Positions 1-9,625 are shown, counted from the stretch's first letter. The stretch: 64,000 bases of DNA from Flavitalea plasmicola (GCF_030546645.1 NZ_JAUOTO010000006.1:766621-830620); one strand, 5' to 3'. Notes: generated by a model from the sequence alone, not told the origin. A program made the numbers and translations.

Positions 1-529
1 GGTCATATAAATATTCGTTTTTATTGCCATTAGCGTCAGTAAGCAATAATGGATGAAAACGACTATAGCGTGTATATACTACATTGCCTAGCGCGATATC
101 AGTTGGGATGACAGGGCCTTTAATAGCTGTAGTTGCTGCCACAAGTTTTTTTGCTATCAAAAGGGCCAATTCGTCATTATCCGGATATACAGTGATTATT
201 TTACCCAGTTGAATTATGCCAAGCCCTCCATTGAGCAGCGTCATTGCTGTTTCTTTATCTGCGGGAATTGTAAAGGAGACTTTTTCCGAAACCAGAATAG
301 GGATGACTGTTTGAAAAAGATCATTTAATTGGGAGGCTACAGCAGATAAATGAATCACCCATCCCTGAATATCCGATATATCCCCTGCCTGCCAAAAGTA
401 GTCTTTGGCCTTAAATAGTTCAACAAAAGAGGCTAGTAGACCGGAATAGTTTTCCGGCGAGATGGTCGATTCCTCATTCATTAAGACTGCGGTATTGGGA
501 TATAGTTGTATGGATGAAATTTCAGACAT
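1..529 (-). CDS. Class III/IV lanthionine synthetase (LanKC)-like protein, N-terminal part, cut by window edge
   Basis: Reading from an ATG at 529 gives 176 codons without a stop, running off the left edge. Residues from about 45 on follow the N-terminal (phosphoSer/Thr lyase) region of RamC/LabKC-type synthetases. Visible are a QGWVIHLSA segment, then GKIITVYPDNDE, then KGPVIPTDIALG followed by VVYTRYSRFHPLL. This order matches the family blocks 'GKFITVYP', 'GPRIxSDRxL' and 'YRYGxF'. The expected kinase and LanC-like cyclase domains would lie outside the window. It starts 10 bases after the stop of the FAD/GT-C fusion gene, so it is probably the last visible gene of that operon. Family assignment is by recognition of motifs. 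Whether it makes a lanthipeptide cannot be judged, because no precursor or cyclase domain is visible. The region is AT-rich like the next two genes. Confidence 0.72.
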   Translation of the reverse strand, partial: MSEISSIQLYPNTAVLMNEESTISPENYSGLLASFVELFKAKDYFWQAGDISDIQGWVIHLSAVASQLNDLFQTVIPILVSEKVSFTIPADKETAMTLLNGGLGIIQLGKIITVYPDNDELALLIAKKLVAATTAIKGPVIPTDIALGNVVYTRYSRFHPLLLTDANGNKNEYLYD

Positions 530-539
530 GAATATTTGT

Positions 540-3500
540 TTAATTCCGAAGATCTATATATCGTGTGGACAATAGTGCAAATACAAAGGATAGAGATGCT
601 GGGAATACCTGGTATCGAAGGACAACAGGGGAAGCAAATATGCTGAAGCCCATATTCAAAATCCAAAACACTAATATCAATGCCAGAACAATGGTGTAAG
701 AAGGTAAAGCTATTTTTATTCCGTTGAACAAGAGGAAACCGGCTAAACTGATGACTAGGAATAAATTCACCAGCGCATTAAATATTGGGTACCAATTTAA
801 AGATGTGACGTCATGATCTTTATAATGATGAGAAATCCTAAGCGTCTTGTAATCAAACCACTCTTTAGCTAGCCTATCTACACTGTCTTCTCCCATATTG
901 TATACGCCTAAAAATTCTATAGGAGGAACCGCAAATTTAATTGCATTCGGCCAGAGGAAATATTGAGCAAAGCTCAGTGGATATTTCTTAATTAGAAAGA
1001 ATGCGTAGTCCTGATACAATGGTCCTTCTGCAGCCCATTTTTTGAAATACGGAGACGTGCTATCTCCTTTCCATTCTCGCATCATGTACTGTAATAGCGG
1101 AGCTCGCGGACTCCACAGATAAAAATAATTACGTAAAGTATCCAATCTGGATTGTTTAACCCGTAATATGGTGTCTTTATGCTGGCGGACCATATTTTCA
1201 AGTTTTGCAAATCGCTCGGGAAATTTATCATTAGGTTCATTTTTTACATGTTCGTATGCATATAAAGCATTATTTGCCAGTTGCCATCCTCCAAAGGCTG
1301 AGAATTGTCGATAACCTGTTACTTTATACATCTTTTGGCTGGTATATAGGACAGAAAAGGATAGCAGCATGAAACTAAATGCAATCCCTGCTATCTTAAA
1401 CCAAGAATGCCGCTTGGTAAAAATGAATGCAAGGGTGGAAATTAAAGGGTAATAAATTGCATTATACCGTAGCGTAAACACTAATAGTAGCAGGACGGCA
1501 TGAATAAAGATGTGTGATGTCATGGGACGACAGATTATCCAGATGAGCTGCGCTATCCATAAAGTGCTTAAACCTATAAATGTCGCATCAGCTGATATAT
1601 AGTTCGCCAAATAATGGCTTATAGGGTTAAAAAGAAAGAAAACATACAGTATCAAGAAGATGATCTTGCTGGGTTTGAAAAAATATTGAACGGTAAAAAG
1701 AAGGAACAAGCTGCTACATTGAATGAAGAAGTATTGAAAAGCCACTAGCAGCATGTCCGAATGAGAGAATGCACTGAAAATTCGAAGGAACTTCGAATAG
1801 GCTACAGGCCATGTATTTACATCCGAATTCCGATAGGCTGCCTCTAGGTACGAATAGGAATCAACGAAATAATTTGCATATGGGTATAGAAATTTAAAAA
1901 TAGCGAATTGAGCAAGCATTGCTACGGCTGCTAATAATAAATAAGCTCTATTCCATTTATTTTTCCACAAAAAGCTCTTAAAAGAATATTCGGGAAGTGG
2001 ATCTTTCCGGGACAAGGTTGGTTCATTGAGGATAATCTCTTCTGGAATGGATTTCTTTTCCTCATGATAATCCTGCTCGGTATTGATGGACCATAGATTG
2101 TCCTTAGAGATGTTTCCTGCTACAATATTGTCTACTGCTACCATTGCTGTCAACATAGAGTGGTCTGCGTTATTGTATTTATGCATCCCATTTCGACCAA
2201 CCAGGAATAAATTGCAAAATTGATCTGTATATTCTCGGATCTTTCCAAACTCGCTGAACGTTCCGAAATAAGCCGGATACGTTTTTTCCATGCGACGGAC
2301 GGTTATATCCAGCACATCTTCTGCCCTGGCAAGGGCCATTTTTTCCAATTCTAGGATAGCAATACGCTGAATCGCCTCGTCGTCCAAGGCCCAGAAACTA
2401 TCTGTTTTGTCACAGAAGTATTCCATACCAATCCATGTTTTGGACGGATCAGCAATCATTCCATCTCCCCAATTATTGTAGATCATCAACCTTCCTACTT
2501 TTACATCCCGCTCCTGGATGTATATCCAATTGTCTTTAAGTTGCAATTTTTTGTAGATTCCATCTTTATTTCGAGCCGATAGCTTTTCCAAAAGGATACC
2601 AACATTAATAAAATCTCGGTATTGCAAGCCAGCAGCTATAGCTTGGACATCAGTAGGCGCGGGCGAGTCCATGCCTGCAATCAATTCCTGAACAGGCATA
2701 GTGGAGAAAAAATAATCACCTTCCCAGGCCCCTGCCTGTCCGGTAACTGAGCTTACAGTATTGATCATAGTGATCTCCCCATCCTTATGGTATATTTTTT
2801 CCACCTGTTGATTGAGGAAAATTTTCCCGCCCATTTCCTGCACTTGTCTGGCTACTTCTTCCCAGAGGGCACCAGGCCCCTTTTTCGGGTATAGAAATTG
2901 CTCGATAAGACTTGTTTCTGTTGCTTTCTGATTGATGCCGGCATCTTTTTTCTCCCCCTTTCGAAAGCTTCGGAGTGCCTGAAATATTGCTTTGCTGAGA
3001 GATACTCCCTTGATTCGCTGAGCACCCCATTCTGAAGAAATTGAGTGACAAGGTACTCCCCATACTTTTTCAGTATAGTCTTTAAAAAATAGCAGATAAA
3101 GCTGTCGACCAAATTTATTGATCAGAAAGTCTTCAAGGTTTTTTTCATTTTTAATTGGGAATAGTCTTATCCATAAGAACGAAAGAAGAATCTTCCAAGT
3201 CCGGAGCACACCTAATGTTCGCAATGTCTCTAGACTTAGTTGGATCGGGTATGCAAAAAAACGGCGTAGAAAATAAATTCGTGTGAGACGCTGGATTACT
3301 AACATTACTTTATCCGAATCTTTTCTTTTACCTATAGCCGTGGCACCAGGATTAGTTTCAATACTTCTTTGTTTGTTCTGATAGGCGATTGTTATATTGG
3401 TTTTTTCTCCTTCTAATGGCATTATATTCAGCCACCAATCCATGACTCTGTCGGACTTGGAAAAGAAACGGTGCGGCCCCATATCCATTCTATTACCTTT

Positions 3501-3641
3501 GTAATTAATTGTACGAGATATTCCTCCAATCTCTCCACTTTTTTCCAGAATCACAGGAATGATATCTGTTCTTTTGAGTAATTCGTAAGCGGCTGTTAGA
3601 CCGGCGGGACCTGCCCCGATTATGATTGCTTTTTTACTCAT
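540..3641 (-). CDS. FAD-dependent amine-oxidase/UDP-galactopyranose-mutase-like domain fused to a polytopic GT-C-like domain
   Basis: The protein has 1033 residues. Residues 1-500 form a Rossmann FAD domain: GAGPAG at 9-14, an acidic strand end (LEKSGEIGG) and a C-terminal FAD-contact block [15 protein letters not shown] near 485. This is the protoporphyrinogen oxidase/UGM-like flavoprotein superfamily. After a polar linker, residues about 565-1025 are a multi-spanning membrane domain that is clearly paralogous to the protein encoded next upstream. Both begin W-KNK-NR-YLL and share a first-loop DSYSYL motif, then YSKFL and LLVAFQYF. An aspartate in the first loop is typical of GT-C enzymes (GT39/ArnT-like). 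Its ATG overlaps the upstream stop (ATGA), so the two are translationally coupled. Such a flavoprotein/GT-C fusion is unusual. The substrate is unknown; a lipid-linked sugar is the natural inference. Confidence 0.75.
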   Translation of the reverse strand: MSKKAIIIGAGPAGLTAAYELLKRTDIIPVILEKSGEIGGISRTINYKGNRMDMGPHRFFSKSDRVMDWWLNIMPLEGEKTNITIAYQNKQRSIETNPGATAIGKRKDSDKVMLVIQRLTRIYFLRRFFAYPIQLSLETLRTLGVLRTWKILLSFLWIRLFPIKNEKNLEDFLINKFGRQLYLLFFKDYTEKVWGVPCHSISSEWGAQRIKGVSLSKAIFQALRSFRKGEKKDAGINQKATETSLIEQFLYPKKGPGALWEEVARQVQEMGGKIFLNQQVEKIYHKDGEITMINTVSSVTGQAGAWEGDYFFSTMPVQELIAGMDSPAPTDVQAIAAGLQYRDFINVGILLEKLSARNKDGIYKKLQLKDNWIYIQERDVKVGRLMIYNNWGDGMIADPSKTWIGMEYFCDKTDSFWALDDEAIQRIAILELEKMALARAEDVLDITVRRMEKTYPAYFGTFSEFGKIREYTDQFCNLFLVGRNGMHKYNNADHSMLTAMVAVDNIVAGNISKDNLWSINTEQDYHEEKKSIPEEIILNEPTLSRKDPLPEYSFKSFLWKNKWNRAYLLLAAVAMLAQFAIFKFLYPYANYFVDSYSYLEAAYRNSDVNTWPVAYSKFLRIFSAFSHSDMLLVAFQYFFIQCSSLFLLFTVQYFFKPSKIIFLILYVFFLFNPISHYLANYISADATFIGLSTLWIAQLIWIICRPMTSHIFIHAVLLLLVFTLRYNAIYYPLISTLAFIFTKRHSWFKIAGIAFSFMLLSFSVLYTSQKMYKVTGYRQFSAFGGWQLANNALYAYEHVKNEPNDKFPERFAKLENMVRQHKDTILRVKQSRLDTLRNYFYLWSPRAPLLQYMMREWKGDSTSPYFKKWAAEGPLYQDYAFFLIKKYPLSFAQYFLWPNAIKFAVPPIEFLGVYNMGEDSVDRLAKEWFDYKTLRISHHYKDHDVTSLNWYPIFNALVNLFLVISLAGFLLFNGIKIALPSYTIVLALILVFWILNMGFSIFASPVVLRYQVFPASLSFVFALLSTRYIDLRN

Positions 3642-5182
3642 AACACTGGTTTTAAGGGTGGCTGTAGTGAGGAATTGAGAGCAACTCTTTCCGAACCTTG
3701 CAATAGCATGAGAGATACCGCCATTAAAATGATCATTGGGAAGAATTGATACCTGAAAACTATAATTGTCGCAGTTACGCAGAAACAGAAATTTAGAGTG
3801 AGGAAGCTGCCACAGAGTAAAAGGAATCGATTCGTAGGTCTGTCGGTAGTTTTATATTTTCGGGTTGCCAGGAAATGGAGGCCTCGGATAACAAGATAAA
3901 GATTCAGGAGGAAAAACAAAGGCGGTATGGGGAATAGGAGAACCCCCTGCAGACGTTTCGAGATGGACTTTGTTTTTAAACCTTTAAGATTGAACCAAAG
4001 ACCTGCTATTTCTTCAACGCTGTCTTGCCCTAAGTTATATACTTCAAGTTTTTCCAAAGGGGTTATGAAATAATTTTTTGCATTTAACCACATATAATCT
4101 CTAATATATGCGGACGGATTATGTTTTATTAGATAACTGCCGTATTGGGAAAATACAGCAGATGCCTTTCCCCACCCGATTACTATATCTTGTTGATTCG
4201 TAAGAGAATAATGTTTAAACAAATATTGCTTTAAGGGTGCTTCTGATTGTCTGATGAAGTAATTTCCAGTATATTCTCCCAGATAGTCGTGAAATTCGGG
4301 GACGACACCATTGTAGAAGTTTTTCGAAAGGCTATCCAACTCACGCGTTTCATTAGAAGGCAAATCACTGGGATCAACATTCAGGTTTCTGTACATATAA
4401 AGTGCATTATTAGCCAACTGCCATCCTGTGAATAATGAGAATTGACTAGTTCCGGTCATTTGACGGGCAACCGACCGGGTGTGCAGAACAAATGGAATAA
4501 TTAGAAGGAATGGTAAGAGTATACCTGCAGCCCTATATTTCCAGTTTCTAGCACATATTAAAAAGGCAACTATCGCCAAAAGGGGATAATAATAGGCATT
4601 GTTCCGTGTAGTAAAGCAAAGAAACAATAATAAAGCATGTACAAAAATGTTATAAACCATAGGCTTTTGCATTAACCATATTAGTTGAGTAAACCAACCT
4701 AGACTAAGAGCTGCAAACAAGGGATCACTGTTGACATAATTTCCGAGGTAGAGAAATAGTGGATTTGCAAAAAGGAAAATGAATAGAATTAATTGATAAG
4801 TCTTTCCTGGTTTGTAAAAATATAGTATAGAAAGAAATAAATAGAGGGATGCTCCCTCTAGAATGAAATATTGAAATGCTACTAGTAATGTGTGGGATTG
4901 GGTAATTGAATGAAAAAGACTCAAAAACTTCGAATACCCGATCGGCCAGATACTCACATCCAAATTCGCATAAGCTGCATAAAGATAACTATACGAATCC
5001 GAAAAAAAATCTGGAAAAGGATACAGTATTTTAAATATAACAAACTGAACAATCGTCCCTCCCAGCGCAATCAACAAATACCTCCGATTAACCTTATTCT
5101 TCCAGATAAAGTTCAGAAATGACTCGGCAGATCCACGAGATTCCTGCGCGACAGACTGCGGTAGAACAAACGCCTGGTTCAT
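3638..5182 (-). CDS. Polytopic membrane protein, GT-C (GT39-like) glycosyltransferase candidate
   Basis: The protein has 514 residues from the ATG at 5182. An in-frame TTG at 5209 is less likely. About 10-12 hydrophobic segments are visible. The first extracytoplasmic loop contains [13 protein letters not shown], resembling the aspartate-bearing loop of polyprenyl-phosphate-sugar-dependent GT-C enzymes. Soluble stretches with aromatic and charged residues lie near 270-400. It is a tandem paralogue of the C-terminal half of the next gene downstream, with which it overlaps by four bases. It follows the GT2 gene by 30 bases. In such operons the GT2 typically makes a polyprenyl-phosphate sugar and the GT-C protein transfers it to an acceptor outside the membrane. 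This role is inferred from fold and context, not from a recognised named family. Confidence 0.65.
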   Translation of the reverse strand: MNQAFVLPQSVAQESRGSAESFLNFIWKNKVNRRYLLIALGGTIVQFVIFKILYPFPDFFSDSYSYLYAAYANLDVSIWPIGYSKFLSLFHSITQSHTLLVAFQYFILEGASLYLFLSILYFYKPGKTYQLILFIFLFANPLFLYLGNYVNSDPLFAALSLGWFTQLIWLMQKPMVYNIFVHALLLFLCFTTRNNAYYYPLLAIVAFLICARNWKYRAAGILLPFLLIIPFVLHTRSVARQMTGTSQFSLFTGWQLANNALYMYRNLNVDPSDLPSNETRELDSLSKNFYNGVVPEFHDYLGEYTGNYFIRQSEAPLKQYLFKHYSLTNQQDIVIGWGKASAVFSQYGSYLIKHNPSAYIRDYMWLNAKNYFITPLEKLEVYNLGQDSVEEIAGLWFNLKGLKTKSISKRLQGVLLFPIPPLFFLLNLYLVIRGLHFLATRKYKTTDRPTNRFLLLCGSFLTLNFCFCVTATIIVFRYQFFPMIILMAVSLMLLQGSERVALNSSLQPPLKPVL

Positions 5183-5212
5183 AGTACTAATAGGATAAAA
5201 GTTAAACAATAC

Positions 5213-6088
5213 TCATGCTGCACCAACAACTTCAGGCTCCGGCACCTTAATATCCGCCGGTATTTTCGAAAGAAACGAATACTTGATAATACACCACAAC
5301 GTCCTCACCCCGTCCTTCCACCCAATCTTCTTCCCCTCCTTATAAGTCCGCCCATAATAAGAAATCCCCACCTCATAGATCTTCGCTCCCTCCACCTGTG
5401 CAATCTTCGCCGTCACCTCCGGCTCAAACCCAAACCGTTTTTCCCTCAGCGGGATCTGCTGTATCAGCGAAGTCCTGAACGCCTTATAGCCCGTCTCCAT
5501 ATCCGTCAGGTTCAGATTAGAGAACATATTGGAGAAAAACGTCAGGCACCGGTTACCTATCGTATGCCAGAAGAATAATATTCTATGAGGCTTACCTCCC
5601 ATAAACCGCGAACCATATACCACATCCGCATACCCATTCACAATAGGCTCCAGCAAAGTGTTATATTCTCTCGGATCATATTCCAGGTCGGCATCCTGGA
5701 TCAATAGATAGTCGCCAACAGCATGCTGAATACCTGTATGAATAGCTGCTCCTTTTCCCTGGTTGACGGTATGCCTTACATATCTTATAGAGACCGAAGG
5801 ATTCTCTTCTATATACTCCCGGGCAACCAATTCAGTGTCATCTGAAGAACAATCATCCACGATGATAATATCCTTAGCGACATTACCAATCAGCTCCACC
5901 TGGTTGATCTTTTCCAAAATAATGGAGATCGTTGCTTCCTCATTGAAAGCCGGAATGATGATAGACAGTTTTTGAATATGGCTGCGGTGGGATGAGTACC
6001 GGATGTGTTTGGGAGCTTTGCGCACGGGCACAGCAGCTCCTGCAGATTGAAGAGTCTCATACATAGAATAAAAGTTTATCCCCTCCAT
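5213..6088 (-). CDS. Family 2 glycosyltransferase (polyprenyl/dolichyl-phosphate sugar synthase type)
   Basis: The protein has 291 residues. The GT-A fold is visible from about residue 40: LSIIIPAFNEEATI, then IIIVDDCSSDDT, a NQGKGAAIHTGI segment, the metal-binding QDADLEYDP, and a SRFMGG/GYKAFR block characteristic of dolichol-phosphate-mannose-synthase-like GT2 enzymes. There is no C-terminal membrane anchor of the GtrB kind. The ATG at 6088 is used; a second ATG at 6064 is possible, and the first 35 residues are poorly conserved in appearance. It is the first gene of the minus-strand operon, with two GT-C-like proteins immediately downstream, so it probably supplies their lipid-linked sugar donor. 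Its base composition is closer to the rest of the window than to the AT-rich genes that follow. Confidence 0.88.
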   Translation of the reverse strand: MEGINFYSMYETLQSAGAAVPVRKAPKHIRYSSHRSHIQKLSIIIPAFNEEATISIILEKINQVELIGNVAKDIIIVDDCSSDDTELVAREYIEENPSVSIRYVRHTVNQGKGAAIHTGIQHAVGDYLLIQDADLEYDPREYNTLLEPIVNGYADVVYGSRFMGGKPHRILFFWHTIGNRCLTFFSNMFSNLNLTDMETGYKAFRTSLIQQIPLREKRFGFEPEVTAKIAQVEGAKIYEVGISYYGRTYKEGKKIGWKDGVRTLWCIIKYSFLSKIPADIKVPEPEVVGAA

Positions 6089-6454
6089 TGAAGAGGTAGT
6101 ATAATAAAAACCCGTTGATTCGATTAATCGTTAGTGCTCTGAAACCCGGAACGAACAACCCAAACCGGAGAGCCGCATGCGTTCGCAGTCGTATTCTTCC
6201 GGATCCGCATCCTATTCCAGCTCGGGCCGTTCTGGCCGCCGGGTCGTATATATGGGATTGCTATAACCGAGTCTTACCCCAACCTTATTTGTGTGGTAGA
6301 ATTTTTTGCATGTCTGTTGAACGATGTGTGTAATTCAACTTACTTGTGTAGACAAATATAATCTACAGATCCAGGGGACTGCCTATGAAATAGGGATTAA
6401 AAATACAATAAGAAATGAAATCTGCAAGACCATTCATACTTCTTTCGTATCACC
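6089..6454. other. Gene-free interval upstream of the glycosyltransferase operon
   Basis: This is 366 bases between two minus-strand genes, presumably the promoter and leader of the GT2 operon. It contains a minus-strand TAnnTTTG-type box (separate entry) and an isolated plus-strand reading frame of 29 codons at 6177-6266 (ATG to TAA). That frame encodes a peptide with 10 serines and several arginines but no cysteine. I see no ribosome-binding or promoter signal that would show it is expressed, so it is not called as a gene. Confidence 0.5.
6353..6360 (-). promoter_or_regulatory. Candidate -7 box (TATATTTG) for the glycosyltransferase operon
   Basis: Reads TATATTTG on the minus strand, a perfect match to the Bacteroidota -7 consensus TAnnTTTG. 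No TTG is found at the usual 19-21 base distance upstream. It would give a leader of about 260 bases before the GT2 start. Weak call. Confidence 0.25.
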
Positions 6455-7462
6455 TCAATCATTCACCAAACCCTGCAGCCGCCTGCTGCGTTGCACAAAC
6501 GCCGGCGTATAACCAAAATACTTTTTGAAAGCCAATGAGAACGATTCCGAATGTGAATAGCCGTTTTCCCTGGCAACGGCTTCCACGGACCTATCTGTCT
6601 CGGACAACGCCTGATGCGCTTTTTTCATCCTGCATTCATGGAGGAACTCTGTAACGCCAATACCATAGATCGCTTTGAAACCATGATTCAGCTTATAGAC
6701 ACTAAGACCTGTTTGCCCGGCGAGAGAACCAAGTGATATCTTACCTCCCAGATCCTGTAACATCAGCTCCTTCGCCCGATAGACCCATTTTGCATCCTCT
6801 TCCGTAATAACCCCGGACGCGGATGAATGACTTTCCGAAAGCCTTATCAACGAAAGTAAAAGCAATTCTACAGAGAGGTAGCCAAGATACAATTTGCGCA
6901 AGTGCCCCTGGTAATTACAATCCAGTATATTATCCACCACCGATAAGATGCCGGCATCGGCAATGGTGTATCCGGATCCAAACAGACCGGGCTGGCCCGC
7001 GGATACCTTGGCCAAAAAGGGCATCAGCCCCGGAAAGCTATTCTGCAAAGGCAACAAACGTTCTTTTCCGTAATAAACGGAAAGATGGCTGTACGCCTCA
7101 CCCGGATGTAACTTCAATTTTGAATAAACTACAGGCACATAGTTGAGACTAAGGCCGCGCTCGTGCAGCACCCCCGCGCCGAAATACCTGGAGTCATAAT
7201 AGTAACTGTTGCGGAGAACGATCTGCAGACGAATGGCAGGCTCTTCGGAACTATACACCAACTGTTCCCCGTGGTTGAAATACAGCGTATGGTAAAGGAT
7301 GGAAATATCTTCTCCTTCCAGCTGCTGTACAAGCACATGGCCAAAGGGACCCACGGCGCCATAACAAACGCTATCCGGGATCTGCAGCTGCTGCAACGAA
7401 GAAGGCAAGACGGGAGAGAGATGGATCTCACCGCCTTGCGCTGCCTCGATCCGGATCTTCAT
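6455..7462 (-). CDS. AraC-family transcriptional regulator (second of a tandem pair)
   Basis: The protein has 335 residues from the ATG at 7462, which overlaps the upstream stop as ATGA. Longer in-frame starts would run into the preceding gene. The C-terminal 100 residues hold two helix-turn-helix units: ISLGSLAGQTGLSVYKLNHGF, and VEAVARENGYSHSESFSLAF followed by the KKYFGYTPAFV signature. The N-terminal part is a divergent sensor domain of the PchR-like kind common in Bacteroidota. It is translationally coupled to another AraC regulator of similar size. Target genes are unknown. The flanking operons (glycosyltransferases on one side, glycerol on the other) are both possible. Confidence 0.88.
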   Translation of the reverse strand: MKIRIEAAQGGEIHLSPVLPSSLQQLQIPDSVCYGAVGPFGHVLVQQLEGEDISILYHTLYFNHGEQLVYSSEEPAIRLQIVLRNSYYYDSRYFGAGVLHERGLSLNYVPVVYSKLKLHPGEAYSHLSVYYGKERLLPLQNSFPGLMPFLAKVSAGQPGLFGSGYTIADAGILSVVDNILDCNYQGHLRKLYLGYLSVELLLLSLIRLSESHSSASGVITEEDAKWVYRAKELMLQDLGGKISLGSLAGQTGLSVYKLNHGFKAIYGIGVTEFLHECRMKKAHQALSETDRSVEAVARENGYSHSESFSLAFKKYFGYTPAFVQRSRRLQGLVND

Positions 7463-8475
7463 GATCTTAATTTGCCGTTGGCTATAATTTGTTGCTTGCG
7501 AAATCGGTTGGGTGCACAACCAAAATAGTGTTTGAAGGCGCGTATGAAATTAGGAGGATCGTCATAGCCCGCCAGTAAAGAGATCTCGGCAATGCTTTTA
7601 TTGGTTTCCAGAAGATTTTGCTTTGCGTCTTCCATCCGCACTTTATTGAAGTCTCCGAAGATAGTGGTGCCGAACACCTGCTTGTATCCCTTCTTAAGTT
7701 TGAATTCATTCAACCCTACTTTGTGGGCCAGCTGTTTCAGCGTGGGGGGATTTTCAATGTTGTGCAGCAAGTATTCCCTGGCTTCATACAACTTCTCCAG
7801 GTCATATTTTCGCAATGGTACGCCGGCTTGCTGTTCTGTGGGACGGTTGATCAGCTGTTCCAACGCCAGCAATAGCAATACGGCCGCTTTTGCCTGAAGG
7901 TAAGTGCGGCGGAGATCGCCTGTGTAAGGGCAATCGTGAATGGCATGCAGCATGCGCAGCATGATCGGGGTCACGGTAGCCGGTGTGGCGCTGAGCGTAG
8001 ACGAAAGATTCTTTTTTCCTATCCAACGGATCAACTCGGGGAAATCATCCCCTAATTTGTGCAGATAAGTGGGAGAGAAATGAATATCCAGGGTATCTGC
8101 ATGACTGTTGGCAGGATCAAACCAGTTGATCTTGCTGATGGAAGGAGCAGTGAAGAAATTAAACTGCCCTTCCGACATGCTCTTGCGTTCGCTTTCGCCC
8201 AACTTGTAATGCAGGCAATCATGTAATACGAACTGCAATACCAGTAGCCGGTCTCCCTGGCTTTGCTCGTACCAGCCAGCATCGGCTCCCAGGAAATAAT
8301 TACTGAGGCGAATACAGAGATCCGGGCATTGTTCATCGAAAAATAAAAGGCTGCTAAAACATCCGGAGGATTGAAGCTCCCGGACATCAGGAAATGCGGT
8401 TGTGACCGCCGTCGCTGGCAAAAGGGGTTGCAAACAGGGACCCCCCCAGGTTGGTGTGGTGATGTGTATAGGCAT
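7459..8475 (-). CDS. AraC-family transcriptional regulator (first of a tandem pair)
   Basis: The protein has 338 residues from the ATG at 8475; an in-frame TTG lies at 8484. The C-terminal AraC domain is clear: LKQLAHKVGLNEFKLKKGYK, where LKKGYKQVFG is typical of PchR-type regulators, then IAEISLLAGYDDPPNFIRAF and KHYFGCAPNRFRK. The first 220 residues form a separate domain that may bind a ligand; a siderophore or other small molecule would be usual for PchR, but nothing here proves it. It shares a four-base overlap with the next regulator, which it resembles in layout, suggesting an old duplication. Confidence 0.88.
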   Translation of the reverse strand: MPIHITTPTWGGPCLQPLLPATAVTTAFPDVRELQSSGCFSSLLFFDEQCPDLCIRLSNYFLGADAGWYEQSQGDRLLVLQFVLHDCLHYKLGESERKSMSEGQFNFFTAPSISKINWFDPANSHADTLDIHFSPTYLHKLGDDFPELIRWIGKKNLSSTLSATPATVTPIMLRMLHAIHDCPYTGDLRRTYLQAKAAVLLLLALEQLINRPTEQQAGVPLRKYDLEKLYEAREYLLHNIENPPTLKQLAHKVGLNEFKLKKGYKQVFGTTIFGDFNKVRMEDAKQNLLETNKSIAEISLLAGYDDPPNFIRAFKHYFGCAPNRFRKQQIIANGKLRS

Positions 8476-8699
8476 AAGGTTCAATTGTTTCCTTTAATAG
8501 AAATATATGGAACTGCATCGTGGAAACTAATCAGATCTAAGCCTTAACCAACACATCTACTAATCCAGAGGTAAATTGGGTCAGTGATCTACGGGGCGAT
8601 AGATAGCTCAGGAAAAAGGTCTGGGGAAATAAATATAAAAAGGATTTCTAATTTTACTGGTCAAACGCCGGGCATATCCGTGGCACATAGAAGTTAACC

Positions 8700-8907
8700 T
8701 ATAAGCCAGCATAAGAGAAGAGGATTACGGCTGCGGGTTTCCCGCAGAGAATCCGGCCTTTTCCCGTCCATGTATACCCCCGGAAGGCTTTTTTTCAACA
8801 AAGGAATCTGACAGCCCCTTTTTTGCGTATATGCCTGTGAATGAGAAGAATAATTCAGGCTAAGAATTTGATTAGTCATCCCCGCTCACACAGCGGGGAT
8901 TTTTTTT
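8700..8907 (+). ncRNA. Candidate structured small RNA (plus strand, 5' end unknown)
   Basis: GGATT (8722-8726) pairs with AATCC (8750-8754). Inside it CTGCGGG (8731-8737) and CCCGCAG (8741-8747) form a perfect 7-bp stem closed by TTT. A GCCTT...AAGGC pair followed by seven T lies at about 8756-8797, and the 8878-8907 terminator follows. Two plus-strand terminator-like structures with no protein gene upstream suggest a non-coding transcript. I recognise no known RNA family, and the left boundary is arbitrary. Confidence 0.27.
8878..8907 (+). terminator. Rho-independent terminator, plus-strand orientation
   Basis: ATCCCCGCT (8878-8886), loop CACAC, AGCGGGGAT (8892-8900), with an unbroken run of eight T from 8900. 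It is a perfect 9-bp GC-rich stem. The T tract exists only for plus-strand transcription; the minus-strand glpF, ending at 8921, does not get a U tract from it. Confidence 0.7.
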
Positions 8908-8920
8908 GAACCGCAGATCC

Positions 8921-9625
8921 TTATAACATCTTAAAAACCATCGCCGCCAGCAATGCCCCCACCACGGGTCCGGCAATAGGTATCCAGGCGTATGCCCAGT
9001 CACTGTCCCGCTTGCCGGCAATAGGCAACAACGTATGCATGATCCTCGGACCCAGGTCACGGGCAGGATTGATCGCATATCCGGTCGGTCCGCCCAGGGA
9101 AAGGCCGATACCCAGCACCAGCAGGGCCACAGGCAAGGCATCCAACGCGCCCAGGCTGCTGGAAGGCGAGGCGATATACAGGACGCCTAAAATAAGTACA
9201 AAGGTTCCGATGACTTCCGTGACAAAATTGTCCAGGGTATGGCGGATAGCCGGCGCTGTGCAAAATACGGCGAGCTTTCCATTGGGATCTCCTGGCTCCT
9301 GAAAATGCCCGCGATAGCTTAGATACGCCAACGAAGACCCCGCCATAGCTCCCAGCAGCTGGGCCGCAATGTACTGTGGCACCTGGGCCCAGGGAAATTT
9401 TCCGAGGGCAGCGAATGCCAGCGTGACAGCTGGGTTCAGATGTGCTTTGCTGGAACCGGCGGAGCAATATACTCCTACGAATACCGCTATAGCCCACCCG
9501 AATGAAATGACGATCCATCCGCTGTTCTGGCCCTTGGTCCTGGGAAGGACAACATTGGCCACAACCCCTTGCCCGAACGTAATGAGAAGACCGGTACCAA
9601 TGAATTCTCCGAAAAAAGGTGTCAT
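8921..9625 (-). CDS. glpF: Glycerol uptake facilitator (aquaglyceroporin)
   Basis: The protein has 234 residues from the ATG at 9625 (MTPFFGEFIGTGLL). Upstream in-frame codons would extend into glpD and are not aquaporin-like. The two pore motifs are HLNPAVT (NPA at 64-66) and INPARDLGPR (NPA at 186-188). The Asp after the second NPAR marks the glycerol-conducting branch of the MIP family. Six membrane segments plus two half-helices fit the normal size. It lets glycerol enter passively, to be trapped by GlpK. It is the third gene of glpK-glpD-glpF, 38 bases after glpD. Confidence 0.95.
   Translation of the reverse strand: MTPFFGEFIGTGLLITFGQGVVANVVLPRTKGQNSGWIVISFGWAIAVFVGVYCSAGSSKAHLNPAVTLAFAALGKFPWAQVPQYIAAQLLGAMAGSSLAYLSYRGHFQEPGDPNGKLAVFCTAPAIRHTLDNFVTEVIGTFVLILGVLYIASPSSSLGALDALPVALLVLGIGLSLGGPTGYAINPARDLGPRIMHTLLPIAGKRDSDWAYAWIPIAGPVVGALLAAMVFKML

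Larger units (their letters stand above)
8476..8920. other. Gene-free interval with strong hairpins
   Basis: This is 445 bases between glpF and the AraC pair, both on the minus strand. It holds a long hairpin at 8722-8754, a T-run-tailed weaker hairpin near 8756-8797, and a textbook terminator at 8878-8907. All are in plus-strand orientation, although no plus-strand gene is present. A 61-codon minus-strand frame (8694-8879) starts inside the terminator stem and looks like chance. Confidence 0.55.

Noticed and set aside
6115..6512. Two short plus-strand frames (72 and 62 codons) before the AraC gene
   Set aside because: Rich in Arg, Pro and Cys without any family pattern; the second runs into the AraC gene on the opposite strand.
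8694..8879. 61-codon minus-strand frame
   Set aside because: It starts inside the stem of a perfect plus-strand terminator and covers other hairpins; the composition is not coding-like.
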